From Prosthecobacter sp. (GTDB lineage: Bacteria; Verrucomicrobiota; Verrucomicrobiia; Verrucomicrobiales; Verrucomicrobiaceae), in contig NZ_JACSRD010000169.1 of the NCBI RefSeq assembly GCF_014879935.1, positions 97,579 to 161,578 on the forward strand: DNA of 64,000 nucleotides. The letters run 5' to 3'. The translations under genes were made by a program, and so were the position numbers. This document shows, piece by piece, positions 43,082 to 50,939 of this stretch. A model generated the notes under the pieces. That model did not search any database and was not told the DNA's origin. It worked only from the letters and a program-made list of their open reading frames with translations. Numbering within the stretch: position 1 is the first letter of the stretch; the number at the start of each line of letters is the position of its first letter.

Positions 43082-45349
43082 ATGAAGTTGCTCCCATCTG
43101 TTTTGTTCGCGGCCCTGCTCGTGCCTGCGAGGGCTGAGATCCTCGAAACCGACCTCCTCATCGTCGGTGGCAATGAATCAGCCTGTGCGGCGGCGGTGCA
43201 GGCGGCGCGCCTTGGCGTGAAGAAGATCGTGCTGGTGAATGACATCGAGTGGCTCGGTGGGCAGTTCAGTTCCGAAGGCGTGGGTTGTCCGGATGAGTGG
43301 ACGGGCGTGAACGGACGACGCGTGAATTTTCCGCGCAGCGGGCTCTACAAGGAGGTGATCGACCGCATTCGCGCGCACAACTCGCAGACCTACGGCATTC
43401 CATCGCCTGGAAACGCTTACTGCGGCACCGAGACGATCGAACCAGCCGCGGCAGCGGTGATTTTCGAGCAACTGGTGAAGCCGCACGTGGATTCCGGCGT
43501 GCTGCGGATCGAACGCGGCTGGCAGCCTGCGAGCGTTCAGGCGGACGACGGTGTTGTGACGGCGGTGACGTTCCAGAAGGCCTCCCAGCCCGACCTCACG
43601 GTGCGTGCGAAGGTCACGCTCGATTCCTCCGACTGGGGCGATGTGATCCGGCTCAGCGGGGCAAAATACAGCGCGGGCGCGGATTTGAAATCGCGCTTCG
43701 GTGAACCCAGCGCGCCTGCGAACTACGACGATGGCGATCCGCAGGAGATGAATCCCATCTCGTGGTGCATCGTGCTGCGCGAAGCCGGCAAGGACAGCTC
43801 CATTCCGAGACCAGCGACCTACGACCCGCGTTCCTTCAGCCAGCTCGACAAGACACCGCCGTGGGTGGACAGCGACATGAGCGTGGGCATCTACAGCCAG
43901 TCCGGCTGGAGCGTTTACACGCATCGCCGTCTGGTCGATCGCTGGCACAACTATCTGCCGGAGGGCACGGAGGCGACGTTTCTGAACTGGCCGGTGCAGG
44001 ATTACCCGCTGTGCCAGTTGCCGCAGCGTGTCGTGGATGCGCTGGAGAAGACTGAAGCCGGTGCGTCGAAGAATAACATCGTCGATCTCACGCCGGCGCA
44101 GCGGCAGATCATCTTCGACGACGCGAAGCAGCACGCGCTGGGCATGCTGTATCATCTGCAAACGGCGGTGCATGACCGTGTGGGCGATTTTCCGCAGACG
44201 TTCCGCTACATGAAGCTCACGACCGAGTTCGGCACGCCCGATCTGCTGCCACCGAAGCCGTATGTGCGTGAAGGTTTGCGGCTGGAGGCGCTCTACATGC
44301 TCCGGGAGCAGGACATCCGCGCCGAAACCCGCGAACCGAAGTGGGCGAAGGTCATGGTGCCGGATGGGGTGTTCGGGTTTCAGTTCAACATCGACTTCCA
44401 TCCCACGCGCCGCCGATTTTTGACGGAAGATCGCAATGGGCCGTGGGTGTACGTGCAGACACCGTCACGCGGCTGGCACACAGACACCGACCGCGCGATG
44501 TTTCCGCTGCGCGGCCTTGTTCCCGCGCTAATGAACGGCCTGCTCGGCTGCTCGAAGAACATCGGCGTGAGTTGCGTGGTGCAAAGCGCGTTGCGACTGC
44601 ACGGCCAGATGATGCATGTGGGCCAGGCGAGCGCCACGCTGGCGTGGATGTGCCTGCGCGACGGTGTGCAGCCGCGGACCATCGCCGGTTCCCAGCAGCA
44701 CGTGCGTGAGCTGCAACTGCGCCTCGCACGTGGCACCGGGGGTCCCGGCATGCTGCTGTGGCCCTGGCAGGATCTTCCGACCGATTCGCTGCATTTTGTG
44801 GCCGCCAACATGCTGGCGGTGCGCGGCATCTGGCCTGCGGATGCGGACAGCGTCTTCTTCGACGCCGATCACGTCATGACACGCCGCGAACTGGCCCGTG
44901 TGCTGGCGCGGCTGGTCCGTGCGCAGCCATCCACGCCGCAGTGGCCGATGGTCGCCACGCCACGCTTCAGCGACGTCGGCCCGGAGGATGCGGATCGTGC
45001 GGCAATCGAGGCGATTTGTTCGTGGGGCATTGTGACGACGGAAAAGACCTTCAATCCGGATCAACCGGCCGACTGGAACACGCTGCATCGCTGGCTTGTG
45101 TCACTGAAACTACCCGCCAATCCCGGTCTCATTGCCAAGGAGGCGGCCAATCGCCCGCTCACCCGCGCTGATGCCGTGATCCAGCTCTGGCGCACGCTCC
45201 GTGAACGCGGTGAATGGCTGATGGAGGATGATTCGTGGCTGCAAGCCGACAACGATCACGACGAAGATGGCCGCAGCGACCTCGACGATCCCCTGCCCTT
45301 CGACAGCAACAACAACAGCATTCCGGACCGGCTTGAATACCTGCCGTGA
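43082..45349 (+). CDS. FAD-dependent oxidoreductase with C-terminal SLH-like segment
   Basis: 755 residues with a signal peptide (MKLLPSVLFAALLVPARA). The FAD-binding start is LLIVGGNESACAAAVQAARL, and the family blocks WLGGQFSSEGVG and TLDSSDWGDVIRL match FAD_oxidored-type secreted proteins common in Verrucomicrobiota and Planctomycetes. Near the C-terminus, FSDVGPEDADRAAIEAICSW followed by GIV resembles an S-layer homology motif. The end carries an Asp/Asn-rich segment (DNDHDEDGRSDLDDPLPFDS) like type-3 thrombospondin Ca-binding repeats. Substrate unknown; probably cell-surface or periplasmic. Confidence 0.82.
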   Translation: MKLLPSVLFAALLVPARAEILETDLLIVGGNESACAAAVQAARLGVKKIVLVNDIEWLGGQFSSEGVGCPDEWTGVNGRRVNFPRSGLYKEVIDRIRAHNSQTYGIPSPGNAYCGTETIEPAAAAVIFEQLVKPHVDSGVLRIERGWQPASVQADDGVVTAVTFQKASQPDLTVRAKVTLDSSDWGDVIRLSGAKYSAGADLKSRFGEPSAPANYDDGDPQEMNPISWCIVLREAGKDSSIPRPATYDPRSFSQLDKTPPWVDSDMSVGIYSQSGWSVYTHRRLVDRWHNYLPEGTEATFLNWPVQDYPLCQLPQRVVDALEKTEAGASKNNIVDLTPAQRQIIFDDAKQHALGMLYHLQTAVHDRVGDFPQTFRYMKLTTEFGTPDLLPPKPYVREGLRLEALYMLREQDIRAETREPKWAKVMVPDGVFGFQFNIDFHPTRRRFLTEDRNGPWVYVQTPSRGWHTDTDRAMFPLRGLVPALMNGLLGCSKNIGVSCVVQSALRLHGQMMHVGQASATLAWMCLRDGVQPRTIAGSQQHVRELQLRLARGTGGPGMLLWPWQDLPTDSLHFVAANMLAVRGIWPADADSVFFDADHVMTRRELARVLARLVRAQPSTPQWPMVATPRFSDVGPEDADRAAIEAICSWGIVTTEKTFNPDQPADWNTLHRWLVSLKLPANPGLIAKEAANRPLTRADAVIQLWRTLRERGEWLMEDDSWLQADNDHDEDGRSDLDDPLPFDSNNNSIPDRLEYLP

Positions 45350-45352
45350 TCG

Positions 45353-45964
45353 TCACGCGTCCTTCCTTTGCGCCCACTTTTTGCCTTTGGTGAGCGCACG
45401 GATCGTTTCCTGCACGCGCCGCTGAATGGTTTCCTCCTGCTTCGCGGTGCTGACCCAGATTTTGTATTCGCGCTGGCAGGAAATGCTGAGCGATTCAAAA
45501 CCTGCGGCAGCGGCGCGATTCTTCTTCAGCGCTTTGGCCAGCGCCTCCGGCATCGGCCACTCGGCGCGTTTCTTCTGCGGCGGCGGTTTGGTCGTTTCAT
45601 CCGCATCCAGGGCCACGGCGGCATGCAAAAGTCGGCGCAAGGCCTTTGCGTCAAGTTGATCGGCCGATGTGATGCGGATCGACTGGATGCTGGTGTTGCT
45701 TTCGCCGCCATCGAACAGCGGCGTCATCTCACGCAGCTCCGTGCCGCGGAAGAAGGTGATGCCCAGGTGCTTTTTGCAGGCGCTGAGGCCACAGACGAGC
45801 TTGCGGGCGCTGAAGCAAAGCATGTTCCACTTGATGGACTCGCTGAGATCAGGCTCCCAACGCAGAATCCAGTCGCGAACCTGACGCGCGAGGACTTGCG
45901 AGAACTCAGGCGCGAGGTCGAGCCAGGTTTCCGGATCGCGAGTCGGCGTGCGCGAGCAGTCCAT
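45353..45964 (-). CDS. DUF1801 / YdeI-OmdA-like protein
   Basis: 203 residues. The N-terminal half shows DUF1801 features (SESIKWNMLCFSARKLVCGL, then G-I-T-F-F-R-G). The C-terminal half (WPMPEALAKALKKNRAAAAG, then FESLSISCQREYKIWVSTAK) matches the YdeI/OmdA bacteriocin-protection domain. Function is not established. It lies 3 bases after the convergent oxidoreductase stop. Confidence 0.78.
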   Translation of the reverse strand: MDCSRTPTRDPETWLDLAPEFSQVLARQVRDWILRWEPDLSESIKWNMLCFSARKLVCGLSACKKHLGITFFRGTELREMTPLFDGGESNTSIQSIRITSADQLDAKALRRLLHAAVALDADETTKPPPQKKRAEWPMPEALAKALKKNRAAAAGFESLSISCQREYKIWVSTAKQEETIQRRVQETIRALTKGKKWAQRKDA

Positions 45965-45974
45965 GCGGGCGATT

Positions 45975-47027
45975 TCAGCCGACAGGCGTCAGCACGACCT
46001 TCTGCACGTCCATCACAGCGCTTTTGGCCTTCGTCACCGGATCGATGACGAGGCGTTGGATGCCTTTGTCCTTGATCTCGACCTCACCGAGCTGCGCTTC
46101 CTGCCAGTTTTGGAAGCCGCCCGTGTCTTTCACCGTGAACTTCAACTCCTGGCTGCCGAGTTTCACCGCGACCTCGCTGCCTTCATTGCCTGTGCCGCAG
46201 CCGTGGAAGACGCTGACCTTGTAGCGGCCAGGTTTGATGTTTTGGAACTCCCACTCGGCCAGATCGTCCTCGCTCGTCCAGAAGCCGAGGCAGTTTTTCT
46301 CGGGCTTCGGCTCGTAGCGCATGTTTTCAGACCAGGTGGTGGCGCTTTTCGCCTCCAAAACCACGCTGCCGTCCGCCGCCTGCTCCGGCGCAGGGCCTTC
46401 CGGAGCCGGAACGAAGGCGATGTCCTGAATCTCAAAGCCCGCTTCGGCGCCTGTGGCGGCGATGTAGAGAGTGAAGGGATAGGTGCCGGGCTTTTCGATG
46501 TAAACTTCGCCATACACCGCAGGCGTCGGCTGGCTGGCAGCCATGAGCGTCTTTTTCAGCGGCTGCTGGCTGAAGCGAAACTGGGTGCCGAGGGAGGCGT
46601 GCTTCAGCGTGTAGGTGACGCGGATCTCGTAGCGCCCCCAGCGCTTGGCCGTGAGGCTCGTGCAGTCAAACTGCTCCCAATGCTGCGCCGACATGCGCTT
46701 CACATCCTTCATGGCCACGTGAATCACACCACGGGCCGGCTCATCCGGCCTCACGGCAGGCTCATCACTGCCAAAGCCGTTCAGGTGGACCATCGGCTGC
46801 GCGAAAAGCGGATCGACAGCCGGTGCAGGCGCAGGTGCTGCCGGAGTCTCTTTCGGCTCTTCCTTCGGCTTTGACTCCGCCACTGCTTTGGCTGGTGCGG
46901 CGGCTGCGGCGGGGGCTGCTGCCGGTTTCTCACCGCCACCAGACGTCTGCTCCTGTTTTCCACAGGCGCTCAAGACAAAGGAGAGCGCGAGGACTTTCGC
47001 GGACAGGAGAAGGGCGGGAAGTTTCAT
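45975..47027 (-). CDS. Lipoprotein with two CBM-like modules
   Basis: 350 residues from ATG 47027, giving a lipoprotein signal (LALSFVLSACGKQ). An Ala/Pro/Lys/Glu linker follows, then two beta modules: residues about 80-200 (RYEIRVTYTLKHASLGTQFRF) and 215-345 (LEAKSATTWSENMRYEPKPE, then WEFQNIKPGRYKVSVFHGCG), which resemble carbohydrate-binding modules of the CBM6/35 type. No catalytic domain is seen. It probably presents a sugar-binding surface. Confidence 0.68.
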   Translation of the reverse strand: MKLPALLLSAKVLALSFVLSACGKQEQTSGGGEKPAAAPAAAAAPAKAVAESKPKEEPKETPAAPAPAPAVDPLFAQPMVHLNGFGSDEPAVRPDEPARGVIHVAMKDVKRMSAQHWEQFDCTSLTAKRWGRYEIRVTYTLKHASLGTQFRFSQQPLKKTLMAASQPTPAVYGEVYIEKPGTYPFTLYIAATGAEAGFEIQDIAFVPAPEGPAPEQAADGSVVLEAKSATTWSENMRYEPKPEKNCLGFWTSEDDLAEWEFQNIKPGRYKVSVFHGCGTGNEGSEVAVKLGSQELKFTVKDTGGFQNWQEAQLGEVEIKDKGIQRLVIDPVTKAKSAVMDVQKVVLTPVG

Positions 47028-47074
47028 GGTGAGGGCGGCCATGATGCAGGAAAGGCGCTGACCGGCAACAACAG

Positions 47075-47106
47075 AAACGCACGGGAGCCTCCGCCCCCGT
47101 GCGTTT
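47075..47106 (-). terminator. Bidirectional-looking hairpin terminator of the barrel gene
   Basis: A perfect 11-bp stem AAACGCACGGG / CCCGTGCGTTT with a 10-base loop lies between the barrel gene and the CBM lipoprotein gene. In the minus direction, TTTCTGTTGTTG follows the stem. Confidence 0.8.
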
Positions 47107-47129
47107 ACCCAACTCAACTGATTACCAAC

Positions 47130-48038
47130 TTAGAAGCGGATGCACATGTCGAAGGTCAGACGGTTGTTCGTCAGACCGTAAGGACGGACAGCGGCGACTT
47201 CATAGGCGGCACCGATGTCGATGCTGCTGGTGATGCGGCTGCGGAAGCCGATGCCGACCATGCCCTGAGTGACGCCGTTCACATTATTGGCGCCGAAGTT
47301 GATCACATCGTAGCCGTTGCTGCGCAGGCCGATGTTGGTGCCGTCGTTCAGATTGGTCCAGAAATTCGCCGAGACGAAGGGGATGAACCAGCGGCTGACG
47401 TAGTAGTCCACCATGAGGCTGTAGTGGGCCATGAGGTTCTGCTCATTGCCACTCACCGGGATGCGAAGGCCAAGGTTGCCACTGACATGGAGGTCGCCAA
47501 AACCCTTCTGGAAGGAGACGAAGGGATTGAACTCACCACCCCCACGGCCCTGGAACACGCGGCGGTCGCCGGTCGGGATGTGGAAGGTCAGGCCGGGAGT
47601 GAGGATGAACTGGGCGGCAGGATTGTCGATCAGCGCATACTTGAAGCCGGCGGCGAGGTCCATCCAGCCATCCGGATTGGCGATGGCGTCGTTGTTCACG
47701 TCGAAGTAACCGTCCTGAGTCGCGATGAGGGCCAGACGATCCGTCACGGCGTAGCGGAGCTGCAACGCGTAGAGCTGGGCGGTGCCGCCGCCGAGGAAGT
47801 TGTTGTCGATCGTGTGGTGCACGAAGATCGGGCGGATCTCGGAGCGGATGATCGCGTCTTCAAAGAAGATCGGATTGGTGACCGGGGCGATGGTGTTGAC
47901 CTTCCAGTCAGCCGCCTCAAGGGGAGGATTCTTGGGGGCAACAGTGCCAGCGGTTGCGGTTGAAAGAGACACGGCTGCCAGAGCGCCAAGGCCCAGCGCA
48001 GACAACCACCGATTGCGGGAGTATGGTTTGTTTTCCAT
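47130..48038 (-). CDS. Outer-membrane beta-barrel protein
   Basis: 302 residues with a signal peptide (LSALGLGALAAVSLSTATAG). Alternating hydrophobic strands (QLYALQLRYAVTDRLALIAT, FGDLHVSGNLGLRI) and a terminal Phe (FDMCIRF) are typical of porins and other outer-membrane barrels. Substrate unknown. It is followed by an 11-bp terminator stem. Confidence 0.78.
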   Translation of the reverse strand: MENKPYSRNRWLSALGLGALAAVSLSTATAGTVAPKNPPLEAADWKVNTIAPVTNPIFFEDAIIRSEIRPIFVHHTIDNNFLGGGTAQLYALQLRYAVTDRLALIATQDGYFDVNNDAIANPDGWMDLAAGFKYALIDNPAAQFILTPGLTFHIPTGDRRVFQGRGGGEFNPFVSFQKGFGDLHVSGNLGLRIPVSGNEQNLMAHYSLMVDYYVSRWFIPFVSANFWTNLNDGTNIGLRSNGYDVINFGANNVNGVTQGMVGIGFRSRITSSIDIGAAYEVAAVRPYGLTNNRLTFDMCIRF

Positions 48039-48095
48039 GCGCTATATAAAGCATGGCATGTGGCGGATTGATCCACACATCCTGGCATCCATTGA

Positions 48096-48764
48096 TCAAG
48101 TTATGCGCGGAATGCAGGACGGCTGCGATTCACGGCTCCAGAGCTCGGCGGAAAGCAGGCGATGACTCATCTCCAAGCGCTGCACCCGCACGAAACCGGC
48201 AGCATGAAGCGATGGCGTGGGATCGATCAATGCGCGCCCTGACAGATGAGTCGCCCAGCGAAAAAACGCATAGAGAAACCTCACGATCATGCGGTTTCGC
48301 CAACACCAGACATGATCTCCAGCGATTTGGAAGTCGGCGACCAGCCATCGGGCGTCAGACGTCGCCGCAGAGGCGATTTGAGGCATCAGCCGCCGCAGTT
48401 CATCCTCCCGGAAGCAGTCGAGGAAGAAACAGGTCACCAGGAAGTCGAATGACGCGGCGGGCGGCATCCATTCCAGCGCGTCAGCTTGGACGAATCTCAC
48501 GGCAGCCCGGGCGAGCCCGCTGTTACGCAGCCGTTCGCGTGCGAGCTGGATCATCACACCGCTGGCTTCCACCACGGTCACCTGGGCCTCCGGAAAACGC
48601 CGCAGCAGTTCGCAGAGAAAGCGTCCGTTGCCTTCGCCATAGATCAGCACGTTTCGTGGCGGCGAGATCGTGCCCAGCAACGCCGTGCGGCAGCGTTGCA
48701 AGCGTCCACCTGCGAACACGGCCTCCATCCAGCGATAATGCGGTGCCAGCAGGTCGAAACTCAT
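48096..48764 (-). CDS. Class I SAM-dependent methyltransferase
   Basis: 222 residues. The glycine-rich motif is VLIYGEGNGRFLCELLRRFP, a variant of the usual E-x-G-x-G-x-G, and the acidic loop is VTVVEASGVMIQLARERL. The D-A-L-E-W motif and FDFLVTCFFLDCF follow. The methyl acceptor is unknown. It is divergent from exonuclease III (114-base gap). Confidence 0.78.
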   Translation of the reverse strand: MSFDLLAPHYRWMEAVFAGGRLQRCRTALLGTISPPRNVLIYGEGNGRFLCELLRRFPEAQVTVVEASGVMIQLARERLRNSGLARAAVRFVQADALEWMPPAASFDFLVTCFFLDCFREDELRRLMPQIASAATSDARWLVADFQIAGDHVWCWRNRMIVRFLYAFFRWATHLSGRALIDPTPSLHAAGFVRVQRLEMSHRLLSAELWSRESQPSCIPRIT

Positions 48765-48877
48765 GGCGGAGGAGAAACCGAGGACTGCGGCTGTCGCAAC
48801 CTTGTCCGATTCCTTCTTTCCCCGGGGTGGTTTCGGGCTTCATTCGGCCTCCCTCATTCCGATCTCTCCGCTTTTTC

Positions 48878-49633
48878 ATGAAACTCACCACCTGGAACGT
48901 CAACGGCATCCGCGCCTCACTGAACAAAGGCCTCCGCGAATACATGACGGCCTGCGATGCCGATGTGATCTGCCTCCAGGAGACGAAAGCCCAGCAGGAT
49001 CAGGTCGATCTGGGCTGGTTCCCCGGCTACAGCGCCATCTGGAACAGCGCCGTCAAGAAAGGCTATTCCGGCACGCTGATCCTCAGCCGCGTGCCGTTCA
49101 AAACGACCGCCCTGGGCCTCGGCATCGAAGACCACGACCGTGAAGGCCGGCTGATCACGGCCGAGTTCGAGGACTTCTTCCTCGTGAACGTGTACACGCC
49201 CAATTCGCAGGCCGAGCTCGCCCGTCTCGACTATCGCCTCAGTTGGGATGATGCCTATCGTGCGCATTTGAAGAACCTGGAAAAGCAGAAGCCCGTCATC
49301 GCCTGCGGCGACCTCAACTGCGCCCATCAGGAGATCGATCTGGCCAATCCGAAGTCGAACCGCATGAATCCCGGCTTCAGCGATGCTGAACGCGCCAGCT
49401 TCGCGAAGCATCTCGAGGCCGGCTTCCTCGATGTCTTCCGTCAGTTTGATCCCAATCCCGGCCGCTACACGTGGTGGACACAACGCACGCCCGATGCGCG
49501 GGCCAAGAACATCGGCTGGCGCCTCGATTACTGGCTCGCCTCCGAAAAACTGAAGCCTGCGCTCAAGTCCTGCACCATCCGCGCTGACATCCACGGCAGC
49601 GATCACTGCCCGGTGGAGCTGGTGGTGGGGTAA
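48878..49633 (+). CDS. xth: Exodeoxyribonuclease III
   Basis: 251 residues from ATG 48878. It starts MKLTTWNVNGIRASLNKGL with the metal-binding N and E (CLQETKAQQDQ), the catalytic GDLNCAHQEIDLANPK segment and the final GSDHCPVEL, all diagnostic of the ExoIII/AP endonuclease family, which removes abasic sites in base-excision repair. A strong frame continues upstream but has no match. Confidence 0.97.
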   Translation: MKLTTWNVNGIRASLNKGLREYMTACDADVICLQETKAQQDQVDLGWFPGYSAIWNSAVKKGYSGTLILSRVPFKTTALGLGIEDHDREGRLITAEFEDFFLVNVYTPNSQAELARLDYRLSWDDAYRAHLKNLEKQKPVIACGDLNCAHQEIDLANPKSNRMNPGFSDAERASFAKHLEAGFLDVFRQFDPNPGRYTWWTQRTPDARAKNIGWRLDYWLASEKLKPALKSCTIRADIHGSDHCPVELVVG

Positions 49634-49640
49634 ATATGAC

Positions 49641-49775
49641 AGCTTCTTGCAGAGCGAACCAAGTTCGGTGCAAGAAGCGCGTAGCGCTGCGACAATCCTA
49701 GCCGTGGGTGCCAACCCACGGACCACCGATGAACCGTAGATTGATCTACAACGAGAAACCGCGTAGCGGTGATAC
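49641..49775. repeat. Left REP-like repeat region of the Y1 transposase cassette
   Basis: After a hairpin CTTCTTGCA...TGCAAGAAG (49641-49675), the outer element AAGCGCGTAGCGCTGCGACA starts at 49673 and runs with a GCCGTGGGT/ACCCACGG hairpin to 49719. The inner element AACCGCGTAGCGGTG is at 49755-49769. Inverted copies lie at the right side (50286-50381). Confidence 0.8.
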
Positions 49776-49804
49776 AAACTGCGGCATCAGCATCCGCCAC
49801 CGTC

Positions 49805-50254
49805 ATGGCCAACACCTACACGCAGATTCTGTACCATATTGTGTTCTCCACCAAAAACCGTGTTCCGGTCCTACATGCTGAGCGCCGGGAGGAGATGTTT
49901 CGCTATGTGTGGGGCATTCATCAAGGACTCAACTGTCATCTCCATCGGATCAATGCGATGGAGGATCACGTCCACATCTTGATGGCTCTGCATCCTTCAC
50001 TATCCCTCGCAGATTACATGCGTGAATTGAAAACGGGCACCAGTCGATGGATCAGTAAAGAGGCGGTCTTTCCCGGGTTCAACGGCTGGCAGGACGGCTA
50101 TGGTGCTTTCACGGTTTCGATGCGTGAAAAAGACGCGGTCATTCGCTACATCAAAGACCAGCAGGCGCATCACCAGCAAACGGACTACCTGGCAGAATAT
50201 TGTCGTCTGCTCGACGAGGCGAAAATTCAATACGACCATAAATACGTCGTGTGA
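49805..50254 (+). mobile_element. IS200/IS605-like Y1 transposase (REP-associated type)
   Basis: 149 residues from ATG 49805. The HUH motif is H55-V-H57 in MEDHVHILMAL, and the catalytic Tyr is Y115 in RYIKDQQAHH, both typical of the Y1 transposase family. These single-stranded transposases act on hairpin ends. The gene is flanked on both sides by inverted REP-like elements (49673-49719, 49755-49775, 50286-50303, 50331-50381), so it looks like a REP-associated tyrosine transposase. Whether it still moves is unknown. Confidence 0.88.
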
Positions 50255-50285
50255 TTGAATGACCGCGAGCGTTGCCTTGGCAATG

Positions 50286-50383
50286 TGTCACCGCTACGCG
50301 GTTCAACCCGCGAAAAACCACCCACATCACGTGGCCGTGGGTTTTCACCCACGGCTATGATTATCACAGCGCTACGCGCTTCC
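50286..50383. repeat. Right REP-like repeat region of the Y1 transposase cassette
   Basis: TGTCACCGCTACGCGGTT (50286-50303) is the inverse of the left inner element. The outer element ending GCGCTACGCGCTT at 50381 is the inverse of the left outer one, with 3 mismatches in the 35 bases I compared. Confidence 0.8.
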
Positions 50384-50491
50384 AAACACACAAACAGTTT
50401 TGCGGCAGATGAGTCTCGGAGGGCTGAGTGAGCCACTTGTTCATGGAAAATGGGGGGCAGGCTTGCGTTCGCATGGGTCTGCGACCCTTGG

Positions 50492-50887
50492 CTATTTTCT
50501 CCGCTCCCTCGGAGAGGGTTTCTTTGTCCATCGCTTCGTTTTCAAACCCTCCCTCTCCTTCTTCGGCAGCGCATCGAACACGAGCTGATAAGAATGCTCG
50601 ACCAGCTCGCGCACGAGCTTTGGCGGGACGCTGCCGTCGAGCATGACGGTGTTCCAGTGCTTCTTGTTCATGTGCCAGCCGGGCTTGATGCCCTTGTATT
50701 CGTCGCGCAGTTCGACCGCACGTTGCGGATCACACTTCAGATTGATCCGCGCGGGAAATTCCTCCGGCACGGTCACTGCGAACATCTTGCCGCCCACCTT
50801 GTAAACCAGCGCCTCGGGACCGAACGGCTGGGTCTCCTCGGCTCCGGGCTGGCTCAGGCAGTGGGCGATGACATCGGGCAGGTCCAT
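50492..50887 (-). CDS. MmcQ/YjbR family protein
   Basis: 131 residues. MDLPDVIAHCLSQPGAEETQ, then PFGPEALVYKVGGKMFAV, KCDP and the Lys-Trp-containing block GWHMNKKHWNTVML are typical of the MmcQ/YjbR (DUF419) family, thought to be DNA-binding or cysteine-methyltransferase-like. Function unknown. Confidence 0.88.
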   Translation of the reverse strand: MDLPDVIAHCLSQPGAEETQPFGPEALVYKVGGKMFAVTVPEEFPARINLKCDPQRAVELRDEYKGIKPGWHMNKKHWNTVMLDGSVPPKLVRELVEHSYQLVFDALPKKEREGLKTKRWTKKPSPRERRK

Positions 50888-50888
50888 T

Positions 50889-50928
50889 CAGAATGATGAA
50901 ATCCGAATGACGAATGGCGAATGAAATC
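50889..50928. repeat. Dispersed palindromic repeat, copy 4 (single arm)
   Basis: TCAGAATGATGAAATCCGAA followed by TGACGAATGGCGAATGAAAT is one arm only of the AATGACGAAT family. It lies between the YjbR gene and the second sulfatase. Confidence 0.75.
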
Positions 50929-50939
50929 CCGCTGACGAC

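Noticed and set aside
49641..50383. An integron attC or mobile gene cassette
   Set aside because: The hairpins lack attC core sites and no integron integrase is seen; the Y1 transposase explains them better.
30166..50928. The AATGACGAAT repeats as a CRISPR array
   Set aside because: Copies are kilobases apart, palindromic over long arms, with no regular spacers and no cas genes.
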